A stretch of 64,000 nucleotides of DNA, from the NCBI RefSeq assembly GCF_009647655.1, contig NZ_WJFD01000001.1, positions 62,001-126,000 on the forward strand, given 5' to 3'. The DNA is from Chitinophaga sp. SYP-B3965. Lineage in GTDB: Bacteria > Bacteroidota > Bacteroidia > Chitinophagales > Chitinophagaceae. Each line of letters opens with the position of its first letter. The stretch's first letter is position 1. Shown here in pieces: positions 8,003 through 16,768 of this stretch. A model generated the notes under the pieces. It ran no database searches, was not told the DNA's origin, and saw nothing but the letters and a program-made list of their open reading frames with translations. Position numbers and translations under genes: made by a program.

Positions 8003-9064
8003 ATGATCTTCAACACATTCCAACTAAACGAACGCAGGGTAAAGAACAGAACAGTAGTCGCCCCCATGAGCCGGGTAAGCACAGCCCTGGACGGCATTCC
8101 CACAAAAGCCATGTTTGATTATTATGAAACTTTCGCCCGCGGAGGTTTTGGCATCATCATCACAGAAGGTTTATATACAGATACCGTCGCCAGCCAGTCT
8201 TATCCTAACCAGCCAGGCATCGTTACAAAAGAACAAACAGCAGCCTGGGCAACACTCACACCAAAGATAAAAGCCCATGGCACTTTATTCATCGCACAAC
8301 TAATGCATGGTGGCGGCATCTCACAACATGTGCAACATACGTTGGCTCCTTCTGCTATCCAACCCTTAGGCAAAAAGATGAGTGCTTACGGTGGGGGAGA
8401 TGGTGCATTTCCATTACCCAAAGAGATGACCATTGCAGATATAGAAGCTGTAGTAATAACACATGCCGCCTCCGCTAAACGTGCCGTACAGGCTGGTTTT
8501 GATGGAATAGAGATCCACGCGGCAAATGGTTACCTGCTGGATCAGTTCTTAACAGATTATACTAACCAACGGTTAGATGCATACGGACAGAACAAATTCC
8601 GCATCATAGCAGAGATCATTGCAGCTATAAAAGAAGTGGTGCCGGAAAACTTCATCATCGGCCTGAGATTATCCGAAGGCAAAGTGAACAATCTGAAACA
8701 CAGATTCCCGGGGGGCATAAAAGATGCAAAAGCTATCCTCGAAGAAGCAAAAACAGCAGCCCCTTCCTACATACATATTTCAGGTGAAGGCGGTTCATGG
8801 GAAGGAACAGGTTTCTATGAAACAGGAGAATCATTCACCGGCTTAGCGAAACAGATCACCGGAAAACCAGTGATAGCAAATGGAGGTTTGCACGATGTAA
8901 ACATTGCAAAACGGGCACTGGAAGAAGGACATGCAGATCTTATTTCCCTCGCCAAAGGCGCGCTCGCCAACCCGGACTGGCCATTGAAAGTGCACAGGGA
9001 AGAAACCATCACCGCATACGAACGCTGGATGAGTAAACCCATTGTCGCAAGTGGCCCCCAATAA
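8003..9064 (+). CDS. NADH:flavin oxidoreductase, old yellow enzyme family
   Basis: FMN-dependent ene-reductase that reduces electrophilic alkenes, nitro esters or quinones at the expense of NAD(P)H. The TIM-barrel hallmarks are present: NRTVVAPMSR near residue 15, QLMHGGG near residue 100, the substrate-binding HAAN motif in GIEIHAANGYLLDQF near residue 172, and the C-terminal phosphate-binding strand (VIANGGLHD, then LISLAKGALANPDWP). The length of 353 aa is typical (NemA/OYE class). The gene is followed by a separate promoter and a DoxX-like gene. The physiological substrate is unknown. Confidence 0.93.
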   Translation: MIFNTFQLNERRVKNRTVVAPMSRVSTALDGIPTKAMFDYYETFARGGFGIIITEGLYTDTVASQSYPNQPGIVTKEQTAAWATLTPKIKAHGTLFIAQLMHGGGISQHVQHTLAPSAIQPLGKKMSAYGGGDGAFPLPKEMTIADIEAVVITHAASAKRAVQAGFDGIEIHAANGYLLDQFLTDYTNQRLDAYGQNKFRIIAEIIAAIKEVVPENFIIGLRLSEGKVNNLKHRFPGGIKDAKAILEEAKTAAPSYIHISGEGGSWEGTGFYETGESFTGLAKQITGKPVIANGGLHDVNIAKRALEEGHADLISLAKGALANPDWPLKVHREETITAYERWMSKPIVASGPQ

Positions 9065-9102
9065 TGTCGGATTCTCCCCGCTTTCATCCCAAATAATGCA
9101 AG

Positions 9103-9110
9103 TAAGTTTG
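9103..9110 (+). promoter_or_regulatory. -7 element TAAGTTTG
   Basis: Exact TAnnTTTG match 22 bp before the ATG at 9133. Likely promoter of the DoxX-like gene. Confidence 0.5.
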
Positions 9111-9132
9111 TACTCAATCAAACAAACCTATT

Positions 9133-9516
9133 ATGACAACGCAGCAAAAACCCGGAGCAGCCATTTGGACAGGCAGGATCATCAGCATCCTGGTTATACT
9201 TTTCAATCTCGTGGATGCCGTTATGAAAGTAGCAAAAGCAAAAGTTTCCGTTGAAGGGTCCGTAGCACTCCAATGGCCGGAAAATATGGTAATGGGAATC
9301 GGTATCGCATTATTGATCTCCACGATCCTCTACGCCATTCCAAAAACCGCCGTTTTAGGCGCTATCCTCACCACTGCATACCTCGGTGGCGCAGTAGCCG
9401 TAATGGCAAGAGTAAATGCCCCCTTCTGGTTCGCCATAGTTTTCGGCATCCTCACCTGGGCCGGCTTATATTTACGCGATCCGCAAGTACGTGCACTCCT
9501 TCCTTTAAAGAAATAG
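9133..9516 (+). CDS. DoxX-like membrane protein
   Basis: 127 aa with four hydrophobic segments (IISILVILFNLVDAVMKV, MGIGIALLISTILYAI, AVLGAILTTAYLGGAVAV, FWFAIVFGILTWAGLYL). The pattern P-x-T-A-V-x-G-A-I-L-x-T-A-Y-x-G-G-A is typical of the DoxX_2 family. Inner-membrane protein of unknown function, possibly linked to thiol or quinone metabolism in related systems. It has its own promoter and is followed by a strong hairpin terminator. Confidence 0.85.
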   Translation: MTTQQKPGAAIWTGRIISILVILFNLVDAVMKVAKAKVSVEGSVALQWPENMVMGIGIALLISTILYAIPKTAVLGAILTTAYLGGAVAVMARVNAPFWFAIVFGILTWAGLYLRDPQVRALLPLKK

Positions 9517-9519
9517 ACC

Positions 9520-9549
9520 AAGCTGCCGGATCTCAGGATCCGGCAGCTT
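9520..9549. terminator. intrinsic hairpin after the DoxX-like gene
   Basis: Thirteen-pair perfect stem AAGCTGCCGGATC / GATCCGGCAGCTT with a TCAG loop. The downstream T run is weak (TTATTCC). Confidence 0.75.
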
Positions 9550-9626
9550 ATTCCCCCAAAAGGATAATATCCGCTCGCAAATAGGCAAAAAAAGCTTAGC
9601 CAATATCCCGCTAACTTAGTAACTAT

Positions 9627-9646
9627 GCATTAGCTAACGTTAATGG
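9627..9646. promoter_or_regulatory. candidate operator GCTAACGTTAA, sigma-gene copy
   Basis: A 20-bp stretch ending in the sigma start codon. It matches 11519-11538, upstream of the SusC gene of the same locus, at 17 of 20 positions. The shared core is GCTAACGTTAAnGG with the palindrome TAACGTTA. Confidence 0.4.
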
Positions 9647-10197
9647 ATATTATATTACTACAGGAACAAGTTGCCATTTTCCGCAATGAAGGGGCTTATA
9701 AACAGTTATTCCTTCATTTCTACAAAGGGCTGGTGCGGTTTACGGATACGTATGTCCGGCAAAATGAGGTGGCAGAAGAGATCGTTTCTGACGCCATGCT
9801 CAAAGTATGGACCATGAAAGAAGGCCTGCTCGGCATCCGCAATCTCAAAGTTTACCTCTTTACAGCCGTTAAGAACGCTGCCATTAACTACCTCGTCAAA
9901 AACCGCAATTACACTACCTGGGATATCGATAACATTGCCCCCGATACATTTGTATCCTACCTCACACCGGAACAGGTAACCATCAGCCGGGAATTGAAGA
10001 ATAACTTTGCAAAAGCCATTCGCCAGCTACCCCCTAAATGCCAGATGGTCTATAAACTGATCCGGGAAGAAAGCTTTTCCTATAAAGAAGTGGCCTCCAT
10101 CATGGAGATCTCCGAAAATACAGTGGACCGCCACCTGAATATTGCCATGCGCCGCCTGGCGGATGTGTTCAAATCCTACCGCCCTAACATCGCCTGA
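9643..10197 (+). CDS. ECF RNA polymerase sigma factor (FecI-like), locus 1
   Basis: Alternative sigma factor, 184 aa. Sigma-70 region 2 spans about residues 20-85 (YKGLVRFTDTYVRQNEVAEEIVSDAMLKVW, then KVYLFTAVKNAAINYL). Region 4 spans about 122-175 and holds the HTH SYKEVASIMEISENTVDRHL. It is followed at once by a FecR anti-sigma factor and an STN-bearing SusC, the classic trans-envelope signalling arrangement. It should drive the downstream transporter operon when FecR releases it. Its last codons (N-I-A-stop) lie inside the first copy of a 48-bp tandem repeat. Confidence 0.93.
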   Translation: MDIILLQEQVAIFRNEGAYKQLFLHFYKGLVRFTDTYVRQNEVAEEIVSDAMLKVWTMKEGLLGIRNLKVYLFTAVKNAAINYLVKNRNYTTWDIDNIAPDTFVSYLTPEQVTISRELKNNFAKAIRQLPPKCQMVYKLIREESFSYKEVASIMEISENTVDRHLNIAMRRLADVFKSYRPNIA

Positions 10198-10328
10198 AAA
10201 ACTTTCCTGCGCATTGGGGAGTCCTTCTCCTCTAACATCGCCTGAAAAACTTTCCTGCGCATTGGGGAGTCCTTCTCCTCTAACATCGCCTGAAAAAAAC
10301 TTTCCATTCCATTGGGGAGTTCTTCCCC
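10185..10328 (+). repeat. three tandem 48-bp repeats across the sigma stop codon
   Basis: Units begin at 10185, 10233 and 10281 with TAACATCGCCTGAAAA. The first two copies are nearly identical and the third is degenerate. Each unit carries the sigma factor's last codons including the TGA stop, and the first two can form a small hairpin (GGGGAG, loop TCCTT, CTCCTC). The array fills the whole sigma-FecR spacer and ends about 20 bp before the FecR start. Confidence 0.9.
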
Positions 10329-10350
10329 CGATCTTGTCTTATTAGTGATC

Positions 10351-11421
10351 ATGCAGGAGGAACGCTTTTATTATTTAGTAAGCCGGACCTTATCCGGAAG
10401 TGCAAGCGAACCTGAAAAGGCTGAGCTGCAACAGCTTATCCATGAAGATGAACAGCTGTACACATTATATATACAGCTCTTCCCCGATAAGGAAAACGAG
10501 GAAGAAGACGACTCAGAAGCCCTGCAGGCATACACCGCACATTTTGCGAGGATGCAGATAGCTGGTCAGTTTGAGGAGCATGTCATAGAAGAACGGCCTG
10601 TACGCAGGTTGCGGAGAAACCTTTTGCTGGCAGCTTCCGTATTAATAGCATGTGTACTGGGAGGCTGGTTATGGTTTGCTGTGCCCGCAAAGAAAAGTGA
10701 AGTAGCCAGCCGCGAAGTAAAAACGCCAAAAGGGTCTCAATCCTATCTCACCTTACCGGATGGAACGGAAGTTTGGCTGAACGCCAACAGTAAGATCGTT
10801 TATAACGATGATTTTAATCAATCTGCACGGAACGTACAGTTGATAGGGGAAGCTTATTTTAAAGTAGCAAAGAACCAGGATAAACCATTTACCATACAGG
10901 CCGGTGGCTTGAAAGTAAAAGTGCTGGGCACCGTTTTCAACCTGCGGTCCTATCCTGACGAAGCAAATATAGAAACCACCCTGGTCAGCGGGTCCGTAGC
11001 CATCACACTGGACGATCAGCCCGGTAATACCATTCAGCTGAAACCAGGCGAAAAACTAAGTGTACACAACAGGGTCAGCACCAGCCCTTTGGCCACCAGG
11101 CGGATAACAGACAGCCTGGATACACCGGAAGTCCCCATTTTATTACTCAGCAAGATCCGTGTAGATCCATTGGATAGCACACTGCTGGACGCTGCATGGA
11201 AAGAAGGCAAACTGGTATTTGACGGAGAAGAGTTTGGGAAGGTGGCATCTAAATTAGAGAAATGGTATAATATAACAATAGTGGTGGAAAATGAGAGTCT
11301 TTACACCACCAGTTTTACCGGTGTATTCGGGAAAAAGTCGCTGGTAAAAGTATTGAATGCGTTACAGGCAACAGGCAAGTTGAGCTACAGGCAGGAAAAC
11401 GACACGGTTTACGTACACTAG
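10351..11421 (+). CDS. FecR-family anti-sigma factor, locus 1
   Basis: Single-pass inner-membrane protein that holds the sigma factor and receives the signal from SusC. From the ATG at 10351 it is 356 aa. It has a cytoplasmic N-terminus (residues 1-88), a membrane helix at about 90-111 (LLLAASVLIACVLGGWLWF), a FecR domain at about 125-225 (LPDGTEVWLNANSKIVY, then GEAYFKVAKNQDKPFTI) and a C-terminal DUF4974-like part (SFTGVFGKKSLVKVL). A longer in-frame reading from a TTG at 10312 falls within the repeat array and is not credible. It follows the sigma gene after the 48-bp repeats. Confidence 0.92.
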   Translation: MQEERFYYLVSRTLSGSASEPEKAELQQLIHEDEQLYTLYIQLFPDKENEEEDDSEALQAYTAHFARMQIAGQFEEHVIEERPVRRLRRNLLLAASVLIACVLGGWLWFAVPAKKSEVASREVKTPKGSQSYLTLPDGTEVWLNANSKIVYNDDFNQSARNVQLIGEAYFKVAKNQDKPFTIQAGGLKVKVLGTVFNLRSYPDEANIETTLVSGSVAITLDDQPGNTIQLKPGEKLSVHNRVSTSPLATRRITDSLDTPEVPILLLSKIRVDPLDSTLLDAAWKEGKLVFDGEEFGKVASKLEKWYNITIVVENESLYTTSFTGVFGKKSLVKVLNALQATGKLSYRQENDTVYVH

Positions 11422-11480
11422 CACCAATTTCACGTTTATATATATGATGATGAGTTAAAACTATCAACTAAGATCAAAAA

Positions 11481-11516
11481 AAGGAAGGAGAATGCTCTTA
11501 ACATCCTCCTGTCCTT
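11481..11516 (+). other. hairpin in the FecR-SusC spacer, locus 1
   Basis: AAGGAAGGAG pairs with CTCCTGTCCTT (ten pairs, one bulged G) around a 15-nt loop. No T run follows, so it is a leader structure or RNA-processing site rather than a standard terminator. ECF locus 2 has a structured element at the same place. Confidence 0.45.
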
Positions 11517-11518
11517 AG

Positions 11519-11538
11519 GCAATTGCTAACGTTAACGG
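11519..11538. promoter_or_regulatory. candidate operator GCTAACGTTAA, SusC copy
   Basis: Second copy of the motif at 9627-9646, ending 56 bp before the SusC start. It may be a sigma-factor promoter element or repressor site. Inference from repetition only. Confidence 0.4.
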
Positions 11539-11594
11539 CTTAACCCCTGTTTAAGGGAAGGGAAAGCCATTTTTAACAACCTAACACCAAAAGT

Positions 11595-14500
11595 ATGAAA
11601 AAAATCAGACTAGGACCGGGATCGAGGCCCAGGGTACCTGTCATTCCACTTGTCAAGCTCCTGCTCATGATGAAAATGACTGCCATTATTATTTGTATGT
11701 GTTCCATACAATCATTTGCTCTGATGGGGCGCGCGCAGGAAAAAGTGTCGCTCAATCTGAAACAGATATCCCTGAAAAAAGCATTCAAGGCCATTGAAAA
11801 GCAAACGTCTATCCATTTTGTGTACAACGACGAAATGTTGCAGGACGCAGCACTGGTAGATGTTGCCGTAAAAGAAAAAGCCTGGACAGAAGCGCTGCAT
11901 CTGTTGTTAAAGAACACCACCCTCAGTTACAAACTGGTGGACGATAACCTGGTAGTGATCACCACTGCAAGCAAAGCAGAAACAGTGGCACGCGGGAAAG
12001 TAACCGATGCTGCAGGTCAGCCACTCATTGGTGTAAGCTTATGGGAAAAAGGCACCAGCAATGGTACCGTTACCAAAGAAGACGGTTCATTCAATCTCTC
12101 CGTGAAGAGTGATACATCTGCCATCGTCTTTAAATATATCGGCTTTGCCGTAAGAGAAATGAAGGTATCCTCCGGCCCCATGAATGTTGTGTTGGAAGAA
12201 GATAATACTTCCCTCAACGAAGTAGTGGTAGTAGGATATGGTACGCAAAAAGCTGCTAACCTCACGGGTGCTGTAGCTACCGTATCTGCCAAAACATTGG
12301 AAAGCCGGCCGCTCACCAACATTGCACAAGGTTTACAGGGAACATTACCCGGATTGAACGTAAACCTGAACAATGGAGCTCCCGGCCAGGGCGCCAGTTT
12401 TAATCTCAGGGGTGTTACAGAAGGTTTAGGCAATTCTGCCAGCCCATTGGTGCTGGTAGATGGTGTGGTAATGGACCCCAACCTGATCAACCCGGATGAT
12501 GTGGAAAATGTAACGATCCTGAAAGATGCTGCCTCCGCTGCCATTTATGGTGGCAGGGCCGCTTACGGTGTGATCCTTATCACCACCAAAAGTGGTAAAG
12601 AAGGCAGATTGAGTGTGAGCTATTCCGGTAACTATACCATCAGCAGGCCAACACGTATGCCTGATTACCTCAGCGGTTCCGCTTATATAAATATGTTCCG
12701 CGATGCTGCACGCAGAGCCGGTGGTAACAGTTATAATTATACTGATCAGGATTCTATCCTGGCTGCAAAATTCCTGGCAGACCCTGCTAATAATTCTGAT
12801 GTATATGTAGATCCGGACAGGCCTAACCGCTACCGTTATGTAGGGAACACAGACTGGATAGATGTATTATATCCCGGTTATCAGCCACAGCAGCAGCATA
12901 ATATTTCCCTCTCCGGTGGTGAAGGAAAAACCACTTATGCCGCCAGCATTGGTTACTTTAACCAGGAAGGTTTGCTGAGAGAAGCAGATCAGCGATACAA
13001 ACGTTACAACGCTTCTTTAAGATTAACGAATAAAACTACCAGCTGGCTGGACCTTAACTTCAAAGCAAGTTTAAACCATTCTGCATTGGATGGCCCTAAC
13101 GGTACACAGTTCAATAATGATGATTCGCAAACATGGTCTTTCCTGCCAACAGACCTTACGCCGTTGATGCCTGTAAGACATCCTGATGGTCATTTCTCCG
13201 GCCAGGGTAACTATACCAATATGGTGGCATTAATGAAACTGAATGGCCGCCAGAAATATGATATCAACGACGTATGGTTAACAGGTGGTTTTGTGATCAA
13301 GCCCATCAAAAATGTACGCATCGTTACAGACTATACCTGGAATGGTTACTTCTATAATAAAACACAACATTACAAAGCATTCAGTGAATACGGTGCGAAT
13401 GGTGCATTACTGGGAACTTATCCCTGGACAACGCCCAGCCGCCTCTTTCAGACCAATAGCAGCGATAGTTATTATGCACTCAATTCCTACGCGGAATATC
13501 AAAATACCTTTGGTAGCAAACATTACCTGAAAGCCATGATAGGGTACAACGAAGAGTTGAAGCAGAACAGGAGTTTTGGTGTAACCGCCAAGAACCTGGT
13601 AGATCCAACCTTACCAAGTCTTGTTCCGAACAACGACAAGAATCCAACCTTAGCCGCTGCACAATCTGAATGGGCAGTAAGTGGTTCATTCTTCCGTTTG
13701 AATTATATCTATGCTGATAAATACCTGCTGGAAGTGAATGGCCGTTACGATGGTACTTCCCGTTTCCGCAGAGGCAACAGATACCTCTTCGCACCATCTG
13801 TATCTGCAGGCTGGCGTGTATCGCAGGAGAAATTCTTTGCGCCACTCAGCAATGTAGTGAACGACTTTAAAATAAGAGGATCATATGGTACACTGGGCAA
13901 CCAGCTCACAGACAATACGTATCCATACATTGCAACCATGCCGATAGGCAACACCACTTATGTGTTTAACGATAACCTCACCAGCCCTTATGTTGGCGCA
14001 CCTGATCTGGTGAACCCTCAGTTTACCTGGGAAAAAGTAAACACCGTGAACATAGGTATAGATGCAACCTTCCTGAAAAACAGGCTGGGTATAGTGTTTG
14101 ATCGTTATGTGAGAACAGTGAAAGATCTGATCGTTGGATCAGGAGCACAACCTGGTATCCTCGGCGCTAATCCCCCCTCTGCCAATGCAGCTGATCTGCA
14201 AACGAAAGGATGGGAACTGAATATGACATGGAGAGATGAATTGTCCAAAGATTTCCATTACAACGTCGCCTTTAACTTGTCTGATAATATTTCTAAAATA
14301 ACAAAGTATGGACTCAATCCAAAAGGCCTGATAAATGATGAGTATGTAGGTTTCACTTTTGGAGATGTATGGGGATATACAACAGCAGGATATTTCCAGT
14401 CTGCAGATGAAGTAAGCAAATCTGCTTCCCAAAAAGAGATCTGGGGTGGGGACTGGCTGCCGGGAGATATTCGTTACGTGGATCTGGATGGGAATGGTGT

Positions 14501-15032
14501 TATTAACGCAGGAGACAACACAACTACAAATCCCGGAGACAAACGCATCATCGGCAACACCAATCCCCGTTACCAGTTTGGGCTGAACATCGGCGCAGAC
14601 TACAAAGGTTTTGATGCCACCGTATTTTTCCAGGGAACCCTGAAGCGCGACTATTGGTTAGGGGGTGCTTATTTCTGGGGCCTGGTAGACGAATGGTCTG
14701 TACCATTAAAACACAACACAGATACCTGGACGCCGGAGAACAGAGATGCTTATTATCCTGTAAACAAAATAGGCGCCTGGTATGATCAGGAAACACAAAC
14801 AAAATACAAACAGAATGCAGCCTACGCACGATTAAAACAGGTGACACTCGGATATTCATTGCCACAGTCATTGTTGTCAAGAGCAAAGATTGCCCGTGTA
14901 AGAGTTTATGTAACAGGGCAGAACGTGTTTGAGATAACTAAACTGCACAAAGCATTTGATCCTGAATTGCTGGGAGGCCAGACTTATCCGTTAAGCCGCT
15001 CATGGGCCTTTGGCCTTCAGATAGGCTTATAA
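11595..15032 (+). CDS. SusC/RagA TonB-dependent transporter with STN domain, locus 1
   Basis: Outer-membrane importer of oligomers, 1145 aa. After a long signal region (to about residue 47) come a secretin/TonB N-terminal signalling domain (residues 50-122, KVSLNLKQISLKKAFKAI through NLVVI), a carboxypeptidase-regulatory-like beta domain (133-210, GKVTDAAGQPLIGVSL), the SusC hallmark LNEVVVVGYGTQ, a plug (about 220-340, with VLVDGVVMDP and DAASAAIYGGRAAYGVILITT) and a C-terminal beta barrel ending in an aromatic-rich strand. The STN domain links it to the adjacent sigma/FecR pair. A SusD gene follows after 25 bp. The substrate is unknown. Confidence 0.96.
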   Translation: MKKIRLGPGSRPRVPVIPLVKLLLMMKMTAIIICMCSIQSFALMGRAQEKVSLNLKQISLKKAFKAIEKQTSIHFVYNDEMLQDAALVDVAVKEKAWTEALHLLLKNTTLSYKLVDDNLVVITTASKAETVARGKVTDAAGQPLIGVSLWEKGTSNGTVTKEDGSFNLSVKSDTSAIVFKYIGFAVREMKVSSGPMNVVLEEDNTSLNEVVVVGYGTQKAANLTGAVATVSAKTLESRPLTNIAQGLQGTLPGLNVNLNNGAPGQGASFNLRGVTEGLGNSASPLVLVDGVVMDPNLINPDDVENVTILKDAASAAIYGGRAAYGVILITTKSGKEGRLSVSYSGNYTISRPTRMPDYLSGSAYINMFRDAARRAGGNSYNYTDQDSILAAKFLADPANNSDVYVDPDRPNRYRYVGNTDWIDVLYPGYQPQQQHNISLSGGEGKTTYAASIGYFNQEGLLREADQRYKRYNASLRLTNKTTSWLDLNFKASLNHSALDGPNGTQFNNDDSQTWSFLPTDLTPLMPVRHPDGHFSGQGNYTNMVALMKLNGRQKYDINDVWLTGGFVIKPIKNVRIVTDYTWNGYFYNKTQHYKAFSEYGANGALLGTYPWTTPSRLFQTNSSDSYYALNSYAEYQNTFGSKHYLKAMIGYNEELKQNRSFGVTAKNLVDPTLPSLVPNNDKNPTLAAAQSEWAVSGSFFRLNYIYADKYLLEVNGRYDGTSRFRRGNRYLFAPSVSAGWRVSQEKFFAPLSNVVNDFKIRGSYGTLGNQLTDNTYPYIATMPIGNTTYVFNDNLTSPYVGAPDLVNPQFTWEKVNTVNIGIDATFLKNRLGIVFDRYVRTVKDLIVGSGAQPGILGANPPSANAADLQTKGWELNMTWRDELSKDFHYNVAFNLSDNISKITKYGLNPKGLINDEYVGFTFGDVWGYTTAGYFQSADEVSKSASQKEIWGGDWLPGDIRYVDLDGNGVINAGDNTTTNPGDKRIIGNTNPRYQFGLNIGADYKGFDATVFFQGTLKRDYWLGGAYFWGLVDEWSVPLKHNTDTWTPENRDAYYPVNKIGAWYDQETQTKYKQNAAYARLKQVTLGYSLPQSLLSRAKIARVRVYVTGQNVFEITKLHKAFDPELLGGQTYPLSRSWAFGLQIGL

Positions 15033-15057
15033 TTTTGTTATATCAAATTGTTTAATC

Positions 15058-16752
15058 ATGAGGACGATACACGCTTTATATATATTCGCAGGGATCTTAC
15101 TGCTGGGCGCCTGTAAAAAGGAAGATTTCCTGGACAGGTTTCCGCAGGATGCCATCAGTGAGCCCACTTTTTTCAAGAATGAGAACGATCTGAAATTATA
15201 CCTCAATCGTTTTTATGATGCTTTGCCCATTCAACGTGGCAACAGCGAAGCCAATTCAGACAACTTTGCACAAAGCAACCGCGATATTTTCCTGGCAGGT
15301 GAATTTGTTGTACCAGCATCGGATGCCAGCGACAATGCTGCCGGTTGGAGTTATTTCGGCTGGACCAATATCCGTTATGTGAACTATTTCCTGCAACGCT
15401 ATAACCGCGCAGAAATGGACGCCACACTGAAGAATAATTACGCCGCAGAAGGCCATTTCTTCAGGGCTTTACTCTACTGGGGAAAAGTAAAAAGATTTGG
15501 CGCAGTGCCCTGGTTGAATACAGACCTTACAGATACTTCCACCGCTGTATTATTCGGACCACGCCAGCCACACAAACAGGTAATGGATTCCGTACTGGCT
15601 GATCTGAACTTTGCCGTAGCCAATGCAGCAGAAGCAACCAACGCACAATTCGCCGGCAGGATCACCAAAGACGTGGCCTTAGCCTTAAAAGCAAGGATCT
15701 GCCTCTGGGAAGGTACCTTCCGCAAATACCAGGGCCTTGGTGATGAACAACCTTACCTGCGCGCTGCCGCAGACGCTGCAGAGTTGCTCATCAACAGCGG
15801 CCGTTACAGCATCTATAAAACAGGCAATCCCTCAAAGGATTACTACAACCTGTTCATCCAGGAAGAATTGAGAGGTAATACTGAGAACATCATGGCTATG
15901 CGCTTCATCAAAGATGTAAGCATGCATAACCTTACCCGCCAGATCTCCGATGTATGGCCTGCACTCACCAAAAACTTTGTACGCTCTTTCCTGGATAAAA
16001 ACGGTGTGCCAACAGCACTGAGCCCTTTATACCAGGGAGATGAAACACTGGACAAAGAAATGATAGACCGCGATCCGCGTTTTACGCAGATCATAGCCAC
16101 CCGCGGATTCGCTATCACCAATAATCCCAACGGCACCAGCGATGTAGTAACGTTACCCCGTATTCCGGGAGTAGCAACAGGTTATGCCGCTATCAAGAAT
16201 TACAGCCCGGACCCACTGCAATGGAACGCTAATCAATCCACCATCGATCTGTTTATTTTCAGGTATGCGGAAACACTGCTGAACTATGCAGAAGCAAAAG
16301 CAGAACTGGGAGAAGCGGATCAGGCCGTGATAGATAAAACCATCAACAAGATCAGGGAACGGGTAGGGATGGCCAATATGGTAATTGCTGCTTTGGTAAA
16401 AGACCCGCAGTCTATCTTCCCAACCTTGCCCGTATTACTGGATGAGATCAGGAGAGAAAGAAGGATAGAGTTAGTAGGAGATGGTTTCAGATTTGATGAT
16501 CTGCTGCGCTGGAAAGCCGGTGCGCTCATCAATAATGCAGAAACTATTTTAGGTATGAAACTCACACCTGCACTCAGAGCGCAATATCCTGCCAACCAGG
16601 TGAACAATGTACAGGTGGATGCGAATTACTACATCAGGGTATATCCCAATATCGCCGCCAGAACATGGAACGATAAGATGTACCTGTACCCGATCCCTAA
16701 CAATGAATTAACGTTGAATCCCGCTCTGTTACCACAGAACCAGGGATGGTAA
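15058..16752 (+). CDS. SusD/RagB outer-membrane lipoprotein, locus 1
   Basis: Surface substrate-binding lid of the SusC transporter. 564 aa, with lipoprotein signal MRTIHALYIFAGILLLGAC (lipobox LGAC, Cys 19). It has the SusD N-terminal segment (KEDFLDRFPQDAISEPTFF), TPR-like helices (LLYWGKVKRFGAVPWLNTDLTDTS) and the typical RagB C-terminus (LDEIRRERRIELVGDGFRFDDLLRWKAG, then YLYPIPNNELTLNPALLPQNQGW). It lies 25 bp after SusC and 16 bp before the next lipoprotein gene, in one operon. Confidence 0.96.
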   Translation: MRTIHALYIFAGILLLGACKKEDFLDRFPQDAISEPTFFKNENDLKLYLNRFYDALPIQRGNSEANSDNFAQSNRDIFLAGEFVVPASDASDNAAGWSYFGWTNIRYVNYFLQRYNRAEMDATLKNNYAAEGHFFRALLYWGKVKRFGAVPWLNTDLTDTSTAVLFGPRQPHKQVMDSVLADLNFAVANAAEATNAQFAGRITKDVALALKARICLWEGTFRKYQGLGDEQPYLRAAADAAELLINSGRYSIYKTGNPSKDYYNLFIQEELRGNTENIMAMRFIKDVSMHNLTRQISDVWPALTKNFVRSFLDKNGVPTALSPLYQGDETLDKEMIDRDPRFTQIIATRGFAITNNPNGTSDVVTLPRIPGVATGYAAIKNYSPDPLQWNANQSTIDLFIFRYAETLLNYAEAKAELGEADQAVIDKTINKIRERVGMANMVIAALVKDPQSIFPTLPVLLDEIRRERRIELVGDGFRFDDLLRWKAGALINNAETILGMKLTPALRAQYPANQVNNVQVDANYYIRVYPNIAARTWNDKMYLYPIPNNELTLNPALLPQNQGW

Positions 16753-16768
16753 CATTAAAATTGAAACA

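Noticed and set aside
10312..10350. Longer start for FecR in locus 1
   Set aside because: It begins with TTG inside the 48-bp repeat array; the ATG at 10351 matches the family N-terminus.
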